From Massilia mucilaginosa (lineage in GTDB: Bacteria > Pseudomonadota > Gammaproteobacteria > Burkholderiales > Burkholderiaceae_D): a DNA stretch of 64,000 nucleotides. The position numbers and the translations under genes were made by a program. The stretch covers positions 62,001 to 126,000 of the forward strand of contig NZ_WHJH01000011.1 of the NCBI RefSeq assembly GCF_011682145.1. The letters are read 5' to 3'. Every line of letters starts with the position of its first letter. Within the stretch, counting starts at the first letter, position 1. A model generated the notes under the pieces. It was not told where the DNA came from. It saw only the letters and a program-made list of their open reading frames with translations, and did no database searches. Positions 1 through 9,097 of this stretch are shown one piece after another.

Positions 1-1
1 G

Positions 2-307
2 AGCATCGCCGTGCCGCGCTATTTCAGTTCGGTCGACAAGTCGAAGGAAGTCGCGCTCAAGGAAAACCTGCAGGTGCTGCGGGTGGGGATCGACAAATTT
101 TATGGCGACAAGGGCGTCTATCCATCCTCGCTGGGCGACCTGGTCACGCACAAGTATTTTCGCTCGGTGCCGGTCGATCCGGTCACCGAATCGAGCGTGA
201 CGTGGCAGCCGGTGGCCTCCAGCGATCCTGACAAGCCGGGCGTGGCCGATATCCGCAGCGGCGCGCGCGGCAAGACGCGCGAAGGCGTACCGTATGAACA
301 GCTGTGA
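2..307 (+). CDS. type II secretion-like pseudopilin, 5' truncated by window edge
   Basis: The visible part reads S-I-A-V-P-R-Y-F-S-S-V-D and continues with no start codon needed, so the gene begins before the window. The pattern of a short hydrophobic end, PRYF, a helix with K/E residues, then YP-SSLGDLV and P-VDPVT is that of GspG-like major pseudopilins, which form the short periplasmic fibre of type II secretion-like machines. The N-terminal prepilin cleavage site and most of the transmembrane helix lie outside. It ends at a TGA, and the next pseudopilin-like gene follows after 169 nt that include a palindromic repeat. The family call is from motif resemblance; the substrate is unknown. 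Confidence 0.75.
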   Translation, partial: SIAVPRYFSSVDKSKEVALKENLQVLRVGIDKFYGDKGVYPSSLGDLVTHKYFRSVPVDPVTESSVTWQPVASSDPDKPGVADIRSGARGKTREGVPYEQL

Positions 308-342
308 TGACGGGATTGTGCGCAGTATCGCCGGCTTAAGAG

Positions 343-433
343 CCGTCATTCCCGCGAAGGCGGGAACCCAATTTTGTACCGAAGCTACAGGCGATTCCAT
401 AAAATTCGATTCCCGCCTTTGCGGAAATGACGG
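343..433. repeat. 91-bp palindromic repeat (REP/dRS3-like), copy 1
   Basis: The ends are CCGTCATTCCCGC and GCGGAAATGACGG, inverted relative to each other, with GCGAAGGCGGGAACCC inside the left end. The same architecture and the same length of 91 bp occur at 40427-40517, with a shorter copy at 42269-42351. The core ATTCCCGC...GCGGGAA resembles the dRS3 repeats of Neisseria. It sits in the spacer between two pseudopilin genes. Confidence 0.85.
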
Positions 434-476
434 TCTTGAGGTTCCCGATGACTCAAAAAATTGTCGATCGAGAGCG

Positions 477-1016
477 TTGAGGAGCGAGGCGGGGTTTGCC
501 TATATCTGGACCCTGCTGCTGGTGGCCTTCATGGGCATCGGCAGCAGCATCGCCAGCGAGCTGTATTCGACCTCGGTACGGCGCGACAAGGAACGCGAGC
601 TGCTGTTCATCGGCCACGAATTCCGCGCCGCCATCGCGCGCTATCACGGCAGCGCCGCCGCCGGGCCGCAGATGTATCCCCTGACCCTGCAGGACCTGGT
701 CAAGGATCCGCGCTTCCCGAACGCCAGGCGCCACCTGCGGCGCCTGTACGCCGACCCGATCACCGGCAAGGCTGACTGGGGTTTGATCCGGGTGGAGGGG
801 CGCATCGTGGGCGTGCATTCGCTGTCGCGGCGCGCGCCCATGAAGGTCGACAATTTCGACGATCACGACAGCGCATTTCGCGGCAAGGGACGGTATGCGG
901 ATTGGACCTTCGTCTATCCGCACGATATGTTCATCCCGCCGCAGGAGGGCGAGGAAGGCAAGAATGGCGGGCCGCTGCGCATCGGCGAGCTGCCCAGGCC
1001 GGGTGCGCCGCGCTAG
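477..1016 (+). CDS. pseudopilin-like type II secretion protein
   Basis: 179 aa with a TTG start. The N-terminus reads M-R-S-E-A-G then F-A-Y-I-W-T-L-L-L-V-A-F-M-G, a prepilin-like leader (cleavage expected after G6) followed by one transmembrane helix. The usual Glu at position +5 of the mature protein is absent (Trp here), as in some minor pseudopilins. The body has RDKERELLFIGHEFR, YP-LTLQDLVKDPRFP and LYADPITGKADWG, typical of this family. A longer frame from ATG 294 would read through the repeat at 343-433 and is unlikely to be the true start. An ATG at 448 opens only ten codons and its TGA overlaps the TTG. It is probably one machine with the preceding gene. Confidence 0.7.
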   Translation: MRSEAGFAYIWTLLLVAFMGIGSSIASELYSTSVRRDKERELLFIGHEFRAAIARYHGSAAAGPQMYPLTLQDLVKDPRFPNARRHLRRLYADPITGKADWGLIRVEGRIVGVHSLSRRAPMKVDNFDDHDSAFRGKGRYADWTFVYPHDMFIPPQEGEEGKNGGPLRIGELPRPGAPR

Positions 1017-1065
1017 CGCCGGATTGCTGCACCGTGCCGAGCGAAATGATGGCCAGCCGGCGCCG

Positions 1066-2084
1066 TCAGAACCACTTGCGGGTGAAGGTCATGGTGTACG
1101 GGAATGGCATCGCGCAGGGTTTGCCCGCGCAGCGCGCCGGTTTGTATTTCTCTTTCATGGCCACGAAGCCCGCCATTTCCGACAGCTTGGCGTCCGGCGT
1201 CACGTACACATTGACCGACTGCGCATTGCCCTCGCTGTCGACCATGACAATCATGCTCAGCAGGCCGTAGGATGGATCGCGCGCGTTGATCTTCTGGATC
1301 GCGCTCAGTACGTGGCCGTTGCCGAGCAGGGATACGGCGGCTCGTCGGCCGGGTCGAGCAAGGGGTACCATCCGCGCACGATGGTCCGTTCGGCATCGCT
1401 CATTTGTTCGTACGACAGCTTGAAGGGCACCGCGCCGTTGCTGACGACCTTGTGCGGGATGTGCGAGCCCAGGCGCGGCCGTTCCGATTTGAGGTTGTGG
1501 TCCTTGGCCGGCTCCGCCGCCTTCGGTGCGGGTGCGGGCGCGCTCACTTTGCCCTGCTCGCCATCGGCGCTCTGGCGGACGGCGGCGGCGCCGACCTGGC
1601 GCCCGTCCGCGTAGAACGCCTGGCCCCCGGCCGGCCGGTCATTCTTCCATTCACCGTCGTAGCGCCCGCCGAGCGTGAAGACGATCTTGCCCTTGCCCTC
1701 GCGCTGGCCGGCTTTCCATTGGCCGTCGTAGCGGTCGCCGAACTGGTTGACCGAGGTGCCGCTGCCGTCGCGCAGGCCGTCGCGGAATTGGCCGTCGTAT
1801 TCGTAGCCCGGGTAGTACATCAGGTAGCCCTTGCCATGCGGCCGGCCCTGTTCGACCATGCCTTCGTAGCGCCAGGTTTCCAGTTCGATGGTGCGCTTTT
1901 CGATCACGCCCACGCCGTGCGCATACCCGTCCTTGCATGGCCCTTGCCAGCGCATGTCGTCGCCTTTGGCGGCGTCGGGCAGGGCCAGCTTGCAGGCTTC
2001 CTGGGCGTGCGCCGCCAGCGGCGGCAGCAGCGCCATGAGCAGGGCGGGGAGGGGGAGCAACAGCGCGCGGGATCGGATCGGCAT
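1066..2084 (-). pseudogene. MORN-repeat protein with TonB-C-like end, frameshifted
   Basis: The start at 2084 follows a GAAAGA ribosome site and gives a signal peptide (MPIRSRALLLPLPALLMALL...AHA). Next come at least three MORN repeats (YDGQFRDGLRDG, YDGQWKAGQREGKG, YDGEWKNDRPAG), a Pro/Ala-rich linker and a C-terminal domain. After D-E-P-P-Y-P the frame runs to a stop at 1305. The expected continuation (L-L-G-N-G-H-V-L-S-A-I-Q-K, then SYGLLSMIVMVDSEGNAQSV) lies in another frame that ends at 1066. Adding one base in the GGG at 1329-1331 (plus strand) joins them. Either the gene is inactivated or the base is an assembly error. The C-terminal part resembles TonB-like periplasmic domains. Function unknown; periplasmic location inferred. 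Confidence 0.7.
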
Positions 2085-2223
2085 GGCGGATTCTTTCAGT
2101 CGCAAACAGGGATGGCCCTGTTCGATCGGCCAATGAGTGAATGGTTCCGCATATTGCCACGATCCCGCCAGCTTTTGCGAGAAACATTGTCATTTCACCC
2201 TTGCCGGCTTACGCCAGGCAATA

Positions 2224-2772
2224 TCAGCGAAGGGCGAGCGACATGAAGCAATAGGCCAGCGCCTGGCCGTCGATGCGGAACATGTCGGCCGTTTCGCCGG
2301 TCTGCACGAAGCCGCAGCGCGCGTACAGCTGGCGCGCGGGCAGGTTCACCGACAGCACTTCAAGGTCGATCCAGTCGAGTGCCGCCTCGCTGGCCGCCCA
2401 CGCCGCCGCCACGGCGATCAGGCGCGCCCCCAGGCCCTGCTTGCGGGCGTCGCGCTGTACGCCCATGCCGAGCAGCGCGCGGTGCGCACAGGCGCCTTCG
2501 GGACGCGCCCGCAGGTCGATGTGGCCCGCAATGCCGCCGTCGTTATCGAGCGCCAGCCACAGTCGGCGCCATCCGGGCTGCCCGAGCGCGCTCGCGCAGG
2601 CGCTGCGAAAGGCGCTTTCGCGCTCGGGGCCGAAGCGCGAGGCGGCGCGCGCCATCGGCATGAACAGCGCCGTGGCGCCGCTGCCGTTGTCAAGCAGGTG
2701 GTCGTTCAGGTAGGCGAAGAACCGATCCAGGTCGTCGCTGCCGGCTTGCCGGATGATCGCTTCGCCCGCCAT
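2224..2772 (-). CDS. GNAT-family N-acetyltransferase
   Basis: 182 aa. The chosen ATG (2772) lies 2 nt beyond the stop of the upstream acyl-CoA dehydrogenase, so the two are probably cotranscribed and translationally coupled. The acetyl-CoA-binding motif A region reads LGMGVQRDARKQGLGARLI (Q/R-x-x-G-x-G/A pattern), followed by the typical motif B segment NLPARQLYARCGFVQTG. Such enzymes transfer acetyl from acetyl-CoA to an amine; the substrate cannot be told from sequence. Confidence 0.85.
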   Translation of the reverse strand: MAGEAIIRQAGSDDLDRFFAYLNDHLLDNGSGATALFMPMARAASRFGPERESAFRSACASALGQPGWRRLWLALDNDGGIAGHIDLRARPEGACAHRALLGMGVQRDARKQGLGARLIAVAAAWAASEAALDWIDLEVLSVNLPARQLYARCGFVQTGETADMFRIDGQALAYCFMSLALR

Positions 2773-2774
2773 GC

Positions 2775-3902
2775 CTACAGCGCCCGCGCGATCAGGATTT
2801 TCTGGATGTCGCTGGTGCCTTCGTAGATCTGGCATACGCGCACATCGCGGTAGATGCGTTCGACCGGGAAGTCGCTCACGTAGCCGTAGCCGCCGTGCAC
2901 CTGGATCGCGTCGGAGCAGACCCGTTCGGCCATTTCGGACGCGAACAGCTTGGCCATCGCGGCTTCTTTCAGGCAGGGCAGGCCGGCATCCTTCATCGAC
3001 GCGGCGTGGCGGATCAACTGGCGCGCCGCCTCGATCTGGGTCGCCATCTCGGACAGTTTGAACTGCACCGACTGGTGCTCGAAAATCGGCTTGCCGAAGC
3101 TTTCGCGGTCGCGCGCGTACACCAGCGCCGCCTCGAACGCGGCGCGCGCCATGCCGACCGCCTGCGAGGCGATGCCGATCCGTCCGCCTTCAAGGCCGGA
3201 CAGGGCGATCTTGTAGCCCTGGCCTTCTTCGCCGATCAGGTTGGCGGCCGGGATGCGGCAGTTCTCGAACAGGATCTGCGCCGTGTCCGACGAGTGCTGG
3301 CCCATCTTCTGTTCCAGGCCGGCCACGATGTAGCCGGGGGTGGCGGTCGGCACCCAGAACGCGCTGATGCCCTTCTTGCCGGCCGCCTTGTCGGTGACCG
3401 CCATGACGATCGCCACGTCGGCGTATTTGCCGCTGGTGATGAACTGCTTGGTGCCGTTCAAAACGTATTCGTTGCCCTCGCGCGTGGCGGTGGTGCGCAG
3501 CGCCGAGGCGTCGCTGCCGGTGTGCGGCTCGGTCAGCGCGAACGCGCCCAGCATCGCGCCTTGCGCCAGCGGCCGCAGCCACTGTTCCTTTTGCGCGTCG
3601 TTGGCATACATCATGGCGATGCTGCACACCGGGCAGTTGTTGACCGAGATGATGGTCGAGGTGCCGCCGTCGCCGGCCGCGATTTCTTCGAGCACCAGCG
3701 CCAGCGACACGTAGTCAAGGCCGGCGCCGCCCAGTTCCTCGGGCACCGCCACGCCGAACGCGCCCAGCGCGGCCAGCTCCTTCAGTTCTTCCTTGGGAAA
3801 GTAGTGCTCCTTGTCCCAGCGCGCGGCGTTGGGGGCAAGGCGCTCCTGCGAAAAGCTGCGCAGGGCGTCGCGGATCATCTGGTGTTCTTCGGTCAGTATC
3901 AT
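2775..3902 (-). CDS. acyl-CoA dehydrogenase (short/medium-chain type)
   Basis: 375 aa from M-I-L-T-E-E-H, the usual N-terminus of this family; an upstream in-frame ATG at 3977 would overlap the preceding SDR gene. FAD-dependent alpha,beta-dehydrogenation of an acyl-CoA, passing electrons to ETF. Visible signatures are FALTEPHTGSDASALRT in the flavin/substrate region, DRESFGKPIFEHQ, and the C-terminal VHGGYGYVSDFPVERIYRD followed by IYEGTSDIQK, which carries the catalytic Glu position of butyryl/medium-chain enzymes. It lies in a minus-strand run aceK-thiolase-SDR-acd-GNAT, consistent with beta-oxidation or branched-chain catabolism. Exact chain length unknown. Confidence 0.9.
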   Translation of the reverse strand: MILTEEHQMIRDALRSFSQERLAPNAARWDKEHYFPKEELKELAALGAFGVAVPEELGGAGLDYVSLALVLEEIAAGDGGTSTIISVNNCPVCSIAMMYANDAQKEQWLRPLAQGAMLGAFALTEPHTGSDASALRTTATREGNEYVLNGTKQFITSGKYADVAIVMAVTDKAAGKKGISAFWVPTATPGYIVAGLEQKMGQHSSDTAQILFENCRIPAANLIGEEGQGYKIALSGLEGGRIGIASQAVGMARAAFEAALVYARDRESFGKPIFEHQSVQFKLSEMATQIEAARQLIRHAASMKDAGLPCLKEAAMAKLFASEMAERVCSDAIQVHGGYGYVSDFPVERIYRDVRVCQIYEGTSDIQKILIARAL

Positions 3903-3921
3903 GGGTTTCGCTAGGTTGGGC

Positions 3922-4590
3922 TTACCAGGGAAGTGGCGTGCCGTCGTAATTGAGAAAGGCGCCGTTGGCGCTGGCATCGATGCCGGCCAGGGTGGCGCGC
4001 AGGCCGGCCGCGCTTTGTTCGGGTGTGATGTCGGCCCCAGGGCCGCCCATGTCGGTCTGGACCCAGCCCGGATGGAAGGCCACGCAGGTCGCGCCCTTGG
4101 GACCGAAGCGCAGGCTGGTGTCGACCAGCACCGAGTTCAGGGCCGCCTTGCTGGCGCGGTACAGGGTGCCGGAAGCGCTGCCGCGCGCGCCCATCGACGC
4201 CATGCGCGAGGAGATCACGGCGAGCTTGCCGCGTGCCTCGGCCACCATGGGCGCGATCACCGGCAGCAGGCGCAGGGCGGCCAGCACGTTGGTGTGCATG
4301 ACCGCGTCGAAGTCGTCCCGGGTGGGAAAGCCGTCGTGGCGCGGGCCGTACACGCCGGCGTTGAGGAAGGCGGCGTCGAGCAGTTCGCCGTCCAGGTTCC
4401 AGCCCAGCGCGGCGATGGAGTCGGCGCTGGTGACATCGAGCTGGTATGGATGCGCGCCCATGGCGCCGAGGGCGGGGCAGTCGTCGCTTTTGCGGGCGCT
4501 GGCGAGCACGCGCCAGCCGTCGGCCAGGTACTGGCGCACCAGTTCGCGGCCGATGCCGCGCGAGGCGCCGATGATGAGTGCTGTTGGCAT
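3922..4590 (-). CDS. short-chain dehydrogenase/reductase (SDR)
   Basis: 222 aa. Classical SDR features are visible: the cofactor motif GASRGIG at residues 8-14, the NAG motif (FLNAGVYGP), catalytic Ser (AVISSRM) and the Y-R-A-S-K catalytic Tyr/Lys motif, then HPGWVQTDMGG. It uses NAD(P)H to oxidise or reduce an alcohol/carbonyl; the substrate is unknown. It lies 19 nt upstream of the acyl-CoA dehydrogenase on the same strand. The length is slightly short for the family but complete. Confidence 0.88.
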   Translation of the reverse strand: MPTALIIGASRGIGRELVRQYLADGWRVLASARKSDDCPALGAMGAHPYQLDVTSADSIAALGWNLDGELLDAAFLNAGVYGPRHDGFPTRDDFDAVMHTNVLAALRLLPVIAPMVAEARGKLAVISSRMASMGARGSASGTLYRASKAALNSVLVDTSLRFGPKGATCVAFHPGWVQTDMGGPGADITPEQSAAGLRATLAGIDASANGAFLNYDGTPLPW

Positions 4591-4641
4591 GAAGTTTCTA
4601 GGTCGGTATTCGGGTATGCAGGGCTGCCGCTATCGTGAGCT

Positions 4642-4684
4642 CCGTCGTCCCCGCCAAGGGGGCCGCCCAGGCCGGGAACGACGG
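4642..4684. repeat. short degenerate copy of the palindromic repeat
   Basis: CCGTCGTCCCCG at the left and CGGGAACGACGG at the right are the outer arms of the 91-bp repeat family, here with only about 20 bp between them. The right half (GGGGGCCGCC-AGGCCGGGAA and on) is nearly identical to the half-copy at 12061-12087. It sits between the thiolase stop and the SDR start and could act as a transcript 3' hairpin. Confidence 0.65.
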
Positions 4685-4693
4685 GTGGTCGGC

Positions 4694-5893
4694 TTACATC
4701 ATCTCGAACGCCATGGCCGTCGCTTCGCCGCCGCCGATGCACAGCGATGCCACGCCGCGCTTGCCGCCGGTCTTCTTCAACGCGCCGAGCAGGGTGACGA
4801 TGATGCGCGCGCCGGAGGCGCCGATCGGGTGGCCCAGTGCGCAGGCGCCGCCGTGGATGTTGACCTTGTCGTGCGGGATGTCGAGTTCGTGCATCGCCGC
4901 CATCGGCACCGCCGCAAACGCCTCGTTGATCTCGTACAGGTCGACTTCGGACGGCTTCCAGCCGGTCTTGGCGAACAGCTTTTGCAGCGCGCCGATCGGG
5001 GCGGTGGTAAACAGGTTCGGCTCCTGCGCAAACGTGCTGTGGCCGACGATGCGGGCGATCGGCGCCAGGCCCAGTTCGCGCGCTTTCGATTCGCGCATCA
5101 GCACCAGGGCCGCGGCGCCGTCGTTGATCGACGACGACGAGGCGGCGGTGATGGTGCCATCCTTCTTGAAGGCGGGTTTGAGCGCCGGGATCTTGTCCAG
5201 CTTGGCCTTGGCCGGGCCTTCATCCTTGTCGATGATGGCGTCGCCGGCGCGCGTGGTCACCGTGACCGGCGCGATTTCCCACTTGAACCAGCCTTCGTTG
5301 CTGGCGTCCTGCGCGCGCTTGACCGAGGCGATCGCAAACGCATCCTGCGCTTCGCGCGTGAACCCATACTTGGCCACGCATTCTTCGGCAAAAGTGCCCA
5401 TGGAACGGCCTTCGCCGGTCTTCTCGTTGCGCGAGTAAGCGTCTTCCAGGCCGTCGTACATCATGTGGTCGAGCATCTGTCCGTGGCCGATGCGGTAGCC
5501 GCCGCGCGCCTTCGGAATCAGGTACGGCGCATTGGTCATCGACTCCATGCCGCCGGCGACGACGATGTCGGCGCTGCCCGCGAGCAGGCTGTCATGCGCG
5601 AAGATGGCCGCCTGCATGGCCGAGCCGCACATCTTTGACAAGGTCACCGCACCGGCGGACAGCGGCAAGCCGCCCTTGATGGCTGCCTGGCGCGCAGGCG
5701 CCTGGCCCTGGCCGGCCATCAGGCAGTTCCCGAAGTAGACGTGCTCGACCAGCTTGGCATCGACGCCGGACCGCGCGACAGCGGCGGCAATCGCCACGGC
5801 GCCGAGGTCGCTGGCGGACTTGGAGGAAAAATCGCCCTGGAACGCGCCCATGGGTGTGCGGGCCGCGCCGACGATAACGACTGGATCATTCAT
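4694..5893 (-). CDS. acetyl-CoA C-acetyltransferase (thiolase)
   Basis: 399 aa from [18 protein letters not shown]; a GGAGAA ribosome site precedes this ATG. Thiolases condense two acetyl-CoA to acetoacetyl-CoA or cleave 3-ketoacyl-CoA. The nucleophile Cys89 is in [10 protein letters not shown], the catalytic His is in [16 protein letters not shown] and the second Cys is in [11 protein letters not shown], all intact. The first 8 nt overlap the end of aceK, suggesting coupled translation. Together with the downstream SDR and acyl-CoA dehydrogenase it fits fatty-acid, amino-acid or polyhydroxybutyrate precursor metabolism. Confidence 0.93.
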   Translation of the reverse strand: MNDPVVIVGAARTPMGAFQGDFSSKSASDLGAVAIAAAVARSGVDAKLVEHVYFGNCLMAGQGQAPARQAAIKGGLPLSAGAVTLSKMCGSAMQAAIFAHDSLLAGSADIVVAGGMESMTNAPYLIPKARGGYRIGHGQMLDHMMYDGLEDAYSRNEKTGEGRSMGTFAEECVAKYGFTREAQDAFAIASVKRAQDASNEGWFKWEIAPVTVTTRAGDAIIDKDEGPAKAKLDKIPALKPAFKKDGTITAASSSSINDGAAALVLMRESKARELGLAPIARIVGHSTFAQEPNLFTTAPIGALQKLFAKTGWKPSEVDLYEINEAFAAVPMAAMHELDIPHDKVNIHGGACALGHPIGASGARIIVTLLGALKKTGGKRGVASLCIGGGEATAMAFEMM

Positions 5894-7712
5894 TGTGTAA
5901 GTTCTCCAAATAGGACGGGGTATACGCCGCCGGATTATCGGCGGCACTCTGGTTGCAAAAGCGGATTTGCTGCGGATACGGGAACACGTCTTCGATATGG
6001 CCGTCCATGATGCGCTGTTTGCGCGACTGCCAGAAATCCCTGGTCAACAGATCCGCGTGGTGCTTCATGAAATACAGGCGGATTTTTGCGTTACCCAGCA
6101 AAAATGCGCCGAACTGCTCGGGAAAAACATCGTGCTTGCCGATGGAATACCACGGCTCGGCCGACATTTCATCTTCTTCGTTGCGCGGCTCCGGGATATT
6201 GCGGAAATTGCAGTCGGTGATATATTCGATTTCATCGTAATCGTAAAACACCACCCGGCCGTGGCGCGTCACGCCGAAGTTCTTGTACAGCATATCGCCC
6301 GGGAAGATATTCGCCGCCACCAGTTCCTTGATGGCGTTGCCGTATTCGAGCACGCCATGTTCGATCAGCGCATCGTTGCCGGCCACTTCCGCCGTGTTCA
6401 GAAAAATATTCAGCGGCACCATGCGCCGTTCGATGTACAGGTGGCGGATGATGATGCGGTCGCCTTCGTACTCGACCAGCGAGGGCGCGTGATGCATCAG
6501 CTCGGCGATCAGCTCTTCCGAAAAACGTTCCAGCGGAAAGGCCACGTTCGAGTATTCGAGCGTGTCGGCCATGCGGCCCACGCGGTCGTGGTTCTTGACC
6601 AGCAGGTATTTTTCCTTGATCTGGGCGCGTGTGGTTTCCTTGGGCGCTGGAAAGAAATCCTTGATCACCTTGAACACGTACGGAAACGAGGGCAGCGCGA
6701 ACACCAGCATCACCAGGCCCTTGATGCCGGGCGCGATTTCGAAGCGGTCGGCGGTGTGTTTCAGGTGCTGCAGGTAATCGCGGTAGAACAGCGTCTTGCC
6801 CTGCTTTTGCAGGCCGAGGATGGTGTAGATCTCGCTGCGTGGCTTGCGCGGCAGCAGGCTGCGCAGGAACTGCACGTAGGCCGAGGGCACTTCCATATCC
6901 ACCAGGAAGTAGGCGCGCGTGAACGAGAACAGGATCGTGATCTGTTCGTGGTCGAACAGCACCGTGTCGAGGATCAGCTCGCCGTGGCGGTTGTGCAGGA
7001 TCGGCACGATGAACGGATATTCGCGGTTGCCGTTGATGCCCTTGCCGACGATATAGGCGCCCTTGTTGCGGAAAAACAGGCTCGACAGCACCTGGATCTG
7101 GTGGTTCGGCTCCAGCGCTTCGCCGCCGAAGATCAGCTTCAGGCGGGCTTCGACCAGGGCGATGTCGCGGTCGAGGTTGGCGAACTTGCAGTTCAGCTGG
7201 AAATTGGTGACGATGCGCTTGAGCGCGAAGCGCAGGCCGTCCTTGGCCGGGTAGTACACGCGGTAGGTCGGCAGCAGCTCGTCGGTTTCGATGTACTCGG
7301 TGGAGACCACCGGGCGCACGAAAATGAAATCGTTGTGGAAATAGGTGCGGTGCAGGATGTTGCAGCAGACCGAGTTGAAGAAGGTTTCGGCCAGTTCGGG
7401 CTGCTTGTGGCCGGACAGCATGCCGATGTAATGCAGCTTGAGTTCGCGCCAGACTTCGTCGGTCAGTTCGCCGTTATCGTATTCATCTTCGAGGATTTGC
7501 ACGCATTCCTGCACGCGCTGGTCGTAGAAGCCGATGCGTTCGCGCGCCGCCTGCTGGGCCACGGCCCAGGAACCGGTTTCGAAATGGCGCTTGGCCGTCT
7601 GGCTGGTCTGGCGGAACAGGCGATAGTGCTTGTCGAAACCGTCGAGGATGGTGCGGGCGATGTCGAAAGCAATCTGCGAAGACAGCAGCTTGGGGAACGC
7701 AACTTGTGTCAT
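5886..7712 (-). CDS. aceK: isocitrate dehydrogenase kinase/phosphatase
   Basis: 608 aa, close to the usual 570-610. AceK phosphorylates and dephosphorylates isocitrate dehydrogenase to divert flux into the glyoxylate bypass. The N-terminal regulatory half ([23 protein letters not shown]) and the kinase half are both present: the ATP-binding loop [22 protein letters not shown], then [22 protein letters not shown] with the metal-binding Asp, and the ending [20 protein letters not shown]. The stop overlaps the thiolase start. aceA/aceB are not in the window. The gene is separated from upstream ivd by a hairpin repeat. Confidence 0.97.
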   Translation of the reverse strand: MTQVAFPKLLSSQIAFDIARTILDGFDKHYRLFRQTSQTAKRHFETGSWAVAQQAARERIGFYDQRVQECVQILEDEYDNGELTDEVWRELKLHYIGMLSGHKQPELAETFFNSVCCNILHRTYFHNDFIFVRPVVSTEYIETDELLPTYRVYYPAKDGLRFALKRIVTNFQLNCKFANLDRDIALVEARLKLIFGGEALEPNHQIQVLSSLFFRNKGAYIVGKGINGNREYPFIVPILHNRHGELILDTVLFDHEQITILFSFTRAYFLVDMEVPSAYVQFLRSLLPRKPRSEIYTILGLQKQGKTLFYRDYLQHLKHTADRFEIAPGIKGLVMLVFALPSFPYVFKVIKDFFPAPKETTRAQIKEKYLLVKNHDRVGRMADTLEYSNVAFPLERFSEELIAELMHHAPSLVEYEGDRIIIRHLYIERRMVPLNIFLNTAEVAGNDALIEHGVLEYGNAIKELVAANIFPGDMLYKNFGVTRHGRVVFYDYDEIEYITDCNFRNIPEPRNEEDEMSAEPWYSIGKHDVFPEQFGAFLLGNAKIRLYFMKHHADLLTRDFWQSRKQRIMDGHIEDVFPYPQQIRFCNQSAADNPAAYTPSYLENLHNE

Positions 7713-7763
7713 CTGGCTTCTCGATCAGTCTTTGGTGGGAAGACTATTCTATACGCCTCAAGC

Positions 7764-7793
7764 TCGTCGTTCCCGCCTGCGCGGGAACGACGG
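7764..7793. terminator. hairpin of the palindromic repeat family between ivd and aceK
   Basis: CGTCGTTCCCGC, loop CTGC, GCGGGAACGACG: a perfect 12-bp stem. It is followed on the plus strand by GGTTTTG and lies just past the ivd stop on the minus strand. It matches the outer arms of the 91-bp repeats, so it may be a solo half-element that also ends or protects the ivd transcript. Confidence 0.6.
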
Positions 7794-7819
7794 TTTTGCA
7801 TGAAACGTACTAACAGCCC

Positions 7820-9004
7820 TTACTTCGTCTCGGCAAACAATTCCCGCCCAATCAGCATGCGGCGGATTTCGCTGGTGCCTGCGCCGATTTCGTAGAGCTT
7901 CGCATCGCGCCACAGACGTCCGACCGGATACTCGTTGATATAACCATTGCCGCCCAGGGTCTGGATCGCTTCGCCCGCCATCCAGGTGGCCTTTTCGGCG
8001 CTGTACAAAATCGCGCCCGCCGCATCCTTGCGCAGGTTGCGGATCGCTTCCGGCGTTTTTGCGCGGTCGCAGGCCTGGCCCACGGCATACACATACGCCT
8101 TGCACGCCATCATGGTCGAATACATATCGGCCAGCTTGCCCTGCATGAGCTGGAATTCGCCGATCGGCTGGCCGAACTGCTTGCGGTCGTGCACGTACGG
8201 CACCACTGCGTCCATGCAGGCCGCCATGATGCCGAGCGGTCCGCCCGACAGCACGGTGCGCTCGAAATCGAGGCCCGACATCAGCACATTGACGCCCTTG
8301 CCCAGGCCGCCCAGCACGTTTTCGGCCGGCACTTCGCAATCCTGGAACACCAGTTCGCCCGTGTGCGAGCCGCGCATGCCCAGCTTGTCGAGCTTTTGCG
8401 CGATCGAGAAACCCTTGTAGCCTTTTTCGATGATGAAGGCGGTCATGCCGCGCGGGCCGGCTTCCAGGTCGTTCTTGGCGTACACCACCAGCACGTCGGC
8501 GTCCGGACCGTTGGTGATCCACATCTTGGTGCCGTTGAGCACCCAGCGGTCGCCCTTGAAATCGGCGCGCAGCTTCATGCTGACCACGTCCGAACCGGCA
8601 TTCGGCTCCGACATCGCCAGTGCGCCGATGTACTCGCCGGAAATGAGCTTCGGCAGGTACTTCAGCTTCTGTTCTTCGCTGCCGTTGCGCTTGATCTGGT
8701 TGACGCACAGATTCGAGTGGGCGCCATACGACAGGCCGACCGAGGCCGACGCGCGCGAGATTTCTTCCATCGCCACGATGTGCGCCAGGTAGCCCATCTG
8801 GGCGCCGCCGTATTGCTCGTCGACAGTGATGCCCAGCACGCCCAGGTCGCCCATCTTGCGCCACAGATCCATCGGGAACTGATCGCTGCGGTCGATTTCC
8901 GCCGCGCGGGGAGCGATCTCTACCGCGGCGAATTGTTGGACTGCTTCGCGCAGCGCGGCGATGTCTTCGCCATGGTCAAAGGTCAAGCCTGGAAGATGCA
9001 GCAT
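7820..9004 (-). CDS. ivd: isovaleryl-CoA dehydrogenase
   Basis: 394 aa. Converts isovaleryl-CoA to 3-methylcrotonyl-CoA in leucine degradation, with FAD and ETF. It is distinguished from other acyl-CoA dehydrogenases by the internal catalytic Glu region [17 protein letters not shown] (E in FERTVL) and by [52 protein letters not shown] LiuR-like operator lies 49 nt upstream and the MerR-type regulator gene is directly upstream on the same strand. The usual downstream genes of a liu cluster (methylcrotonyl-CoA carboxylase, methylglutaconyl-CoA hydratase, HMG-CoA lyase) are not here; aceK follows instead. Confidence 0.93.
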   Translation of the reverse strand: MLHLPGLTFDHGEDIAALREAVQQFAAVEIAPRAAEIDRSDQFPMDLWRKMGDLGVLGITVDEQYGGAQMGYLAHIVAMEEISRASASVGLSYGAHSNLCVNQIKRNGSEEQKLKYLPKLISGEYIGALAMSEPNAGSDVVSMKLRADFKGDRWVLNGTKMWITNGPDADVLVVYAKNDLEAGPRGMTAFIIEKGYKGFSIAQKLDKLGMRGSHTGELVFQDCEVPAENVLGGLGKGVNVLMSGLDFERTVLSGGPLGIMAACMDAVVPYVHDRKQFGQPIGEFQLMQGKLADMYSTMMACKAYVYAVGQACDRAKTPEAIRNLRKDAAGAILYSAEKATWMAGEAIQTLGGNGYINEYPVGRLWRDAKLYEIGAGTSEIRRMLIGRELFAETK

Positions 9005-9052
9005 TTGTCGTCCTCGCGGGGTCGGAATGGGAAGAGTTCATCATACGCATGT

Positions 9053-9074
9053 TTGACGTTAACGTAAACGTCAA
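9053..9074. promoter_or_regulatory. LiuR-like operator upstream of ivd
   Basis: A 22-bp near-palindrome with outer arms TTGACGTT and AACGTCAA around a TA-rich centre (20 of 22 positions symmetric). It lies between liuR and ivd, 49 nt before the ivd ATG. The TTGACGT-type repeat is the known target style of the MerR-family regulator LiuR. Confidence 0.75.
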
Positions 9075-9097
9075 GCAGATGGCGTTTTTCTTGGTAT

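Noticed and set aside
294-476. N-terminal extension of the second pseudopilin from ATG 294
   Set aside because: It would translate the palindromic repeat and place about 60 residues in front of a prepilin leader, which such proteins do not have.
5967-7895. A 642-codon plus-strand frame opposite aceK
   Set aside because: Mirror of aceK with Gln/His/Val-rich composition; aceK motifs are intact on the minus strand.
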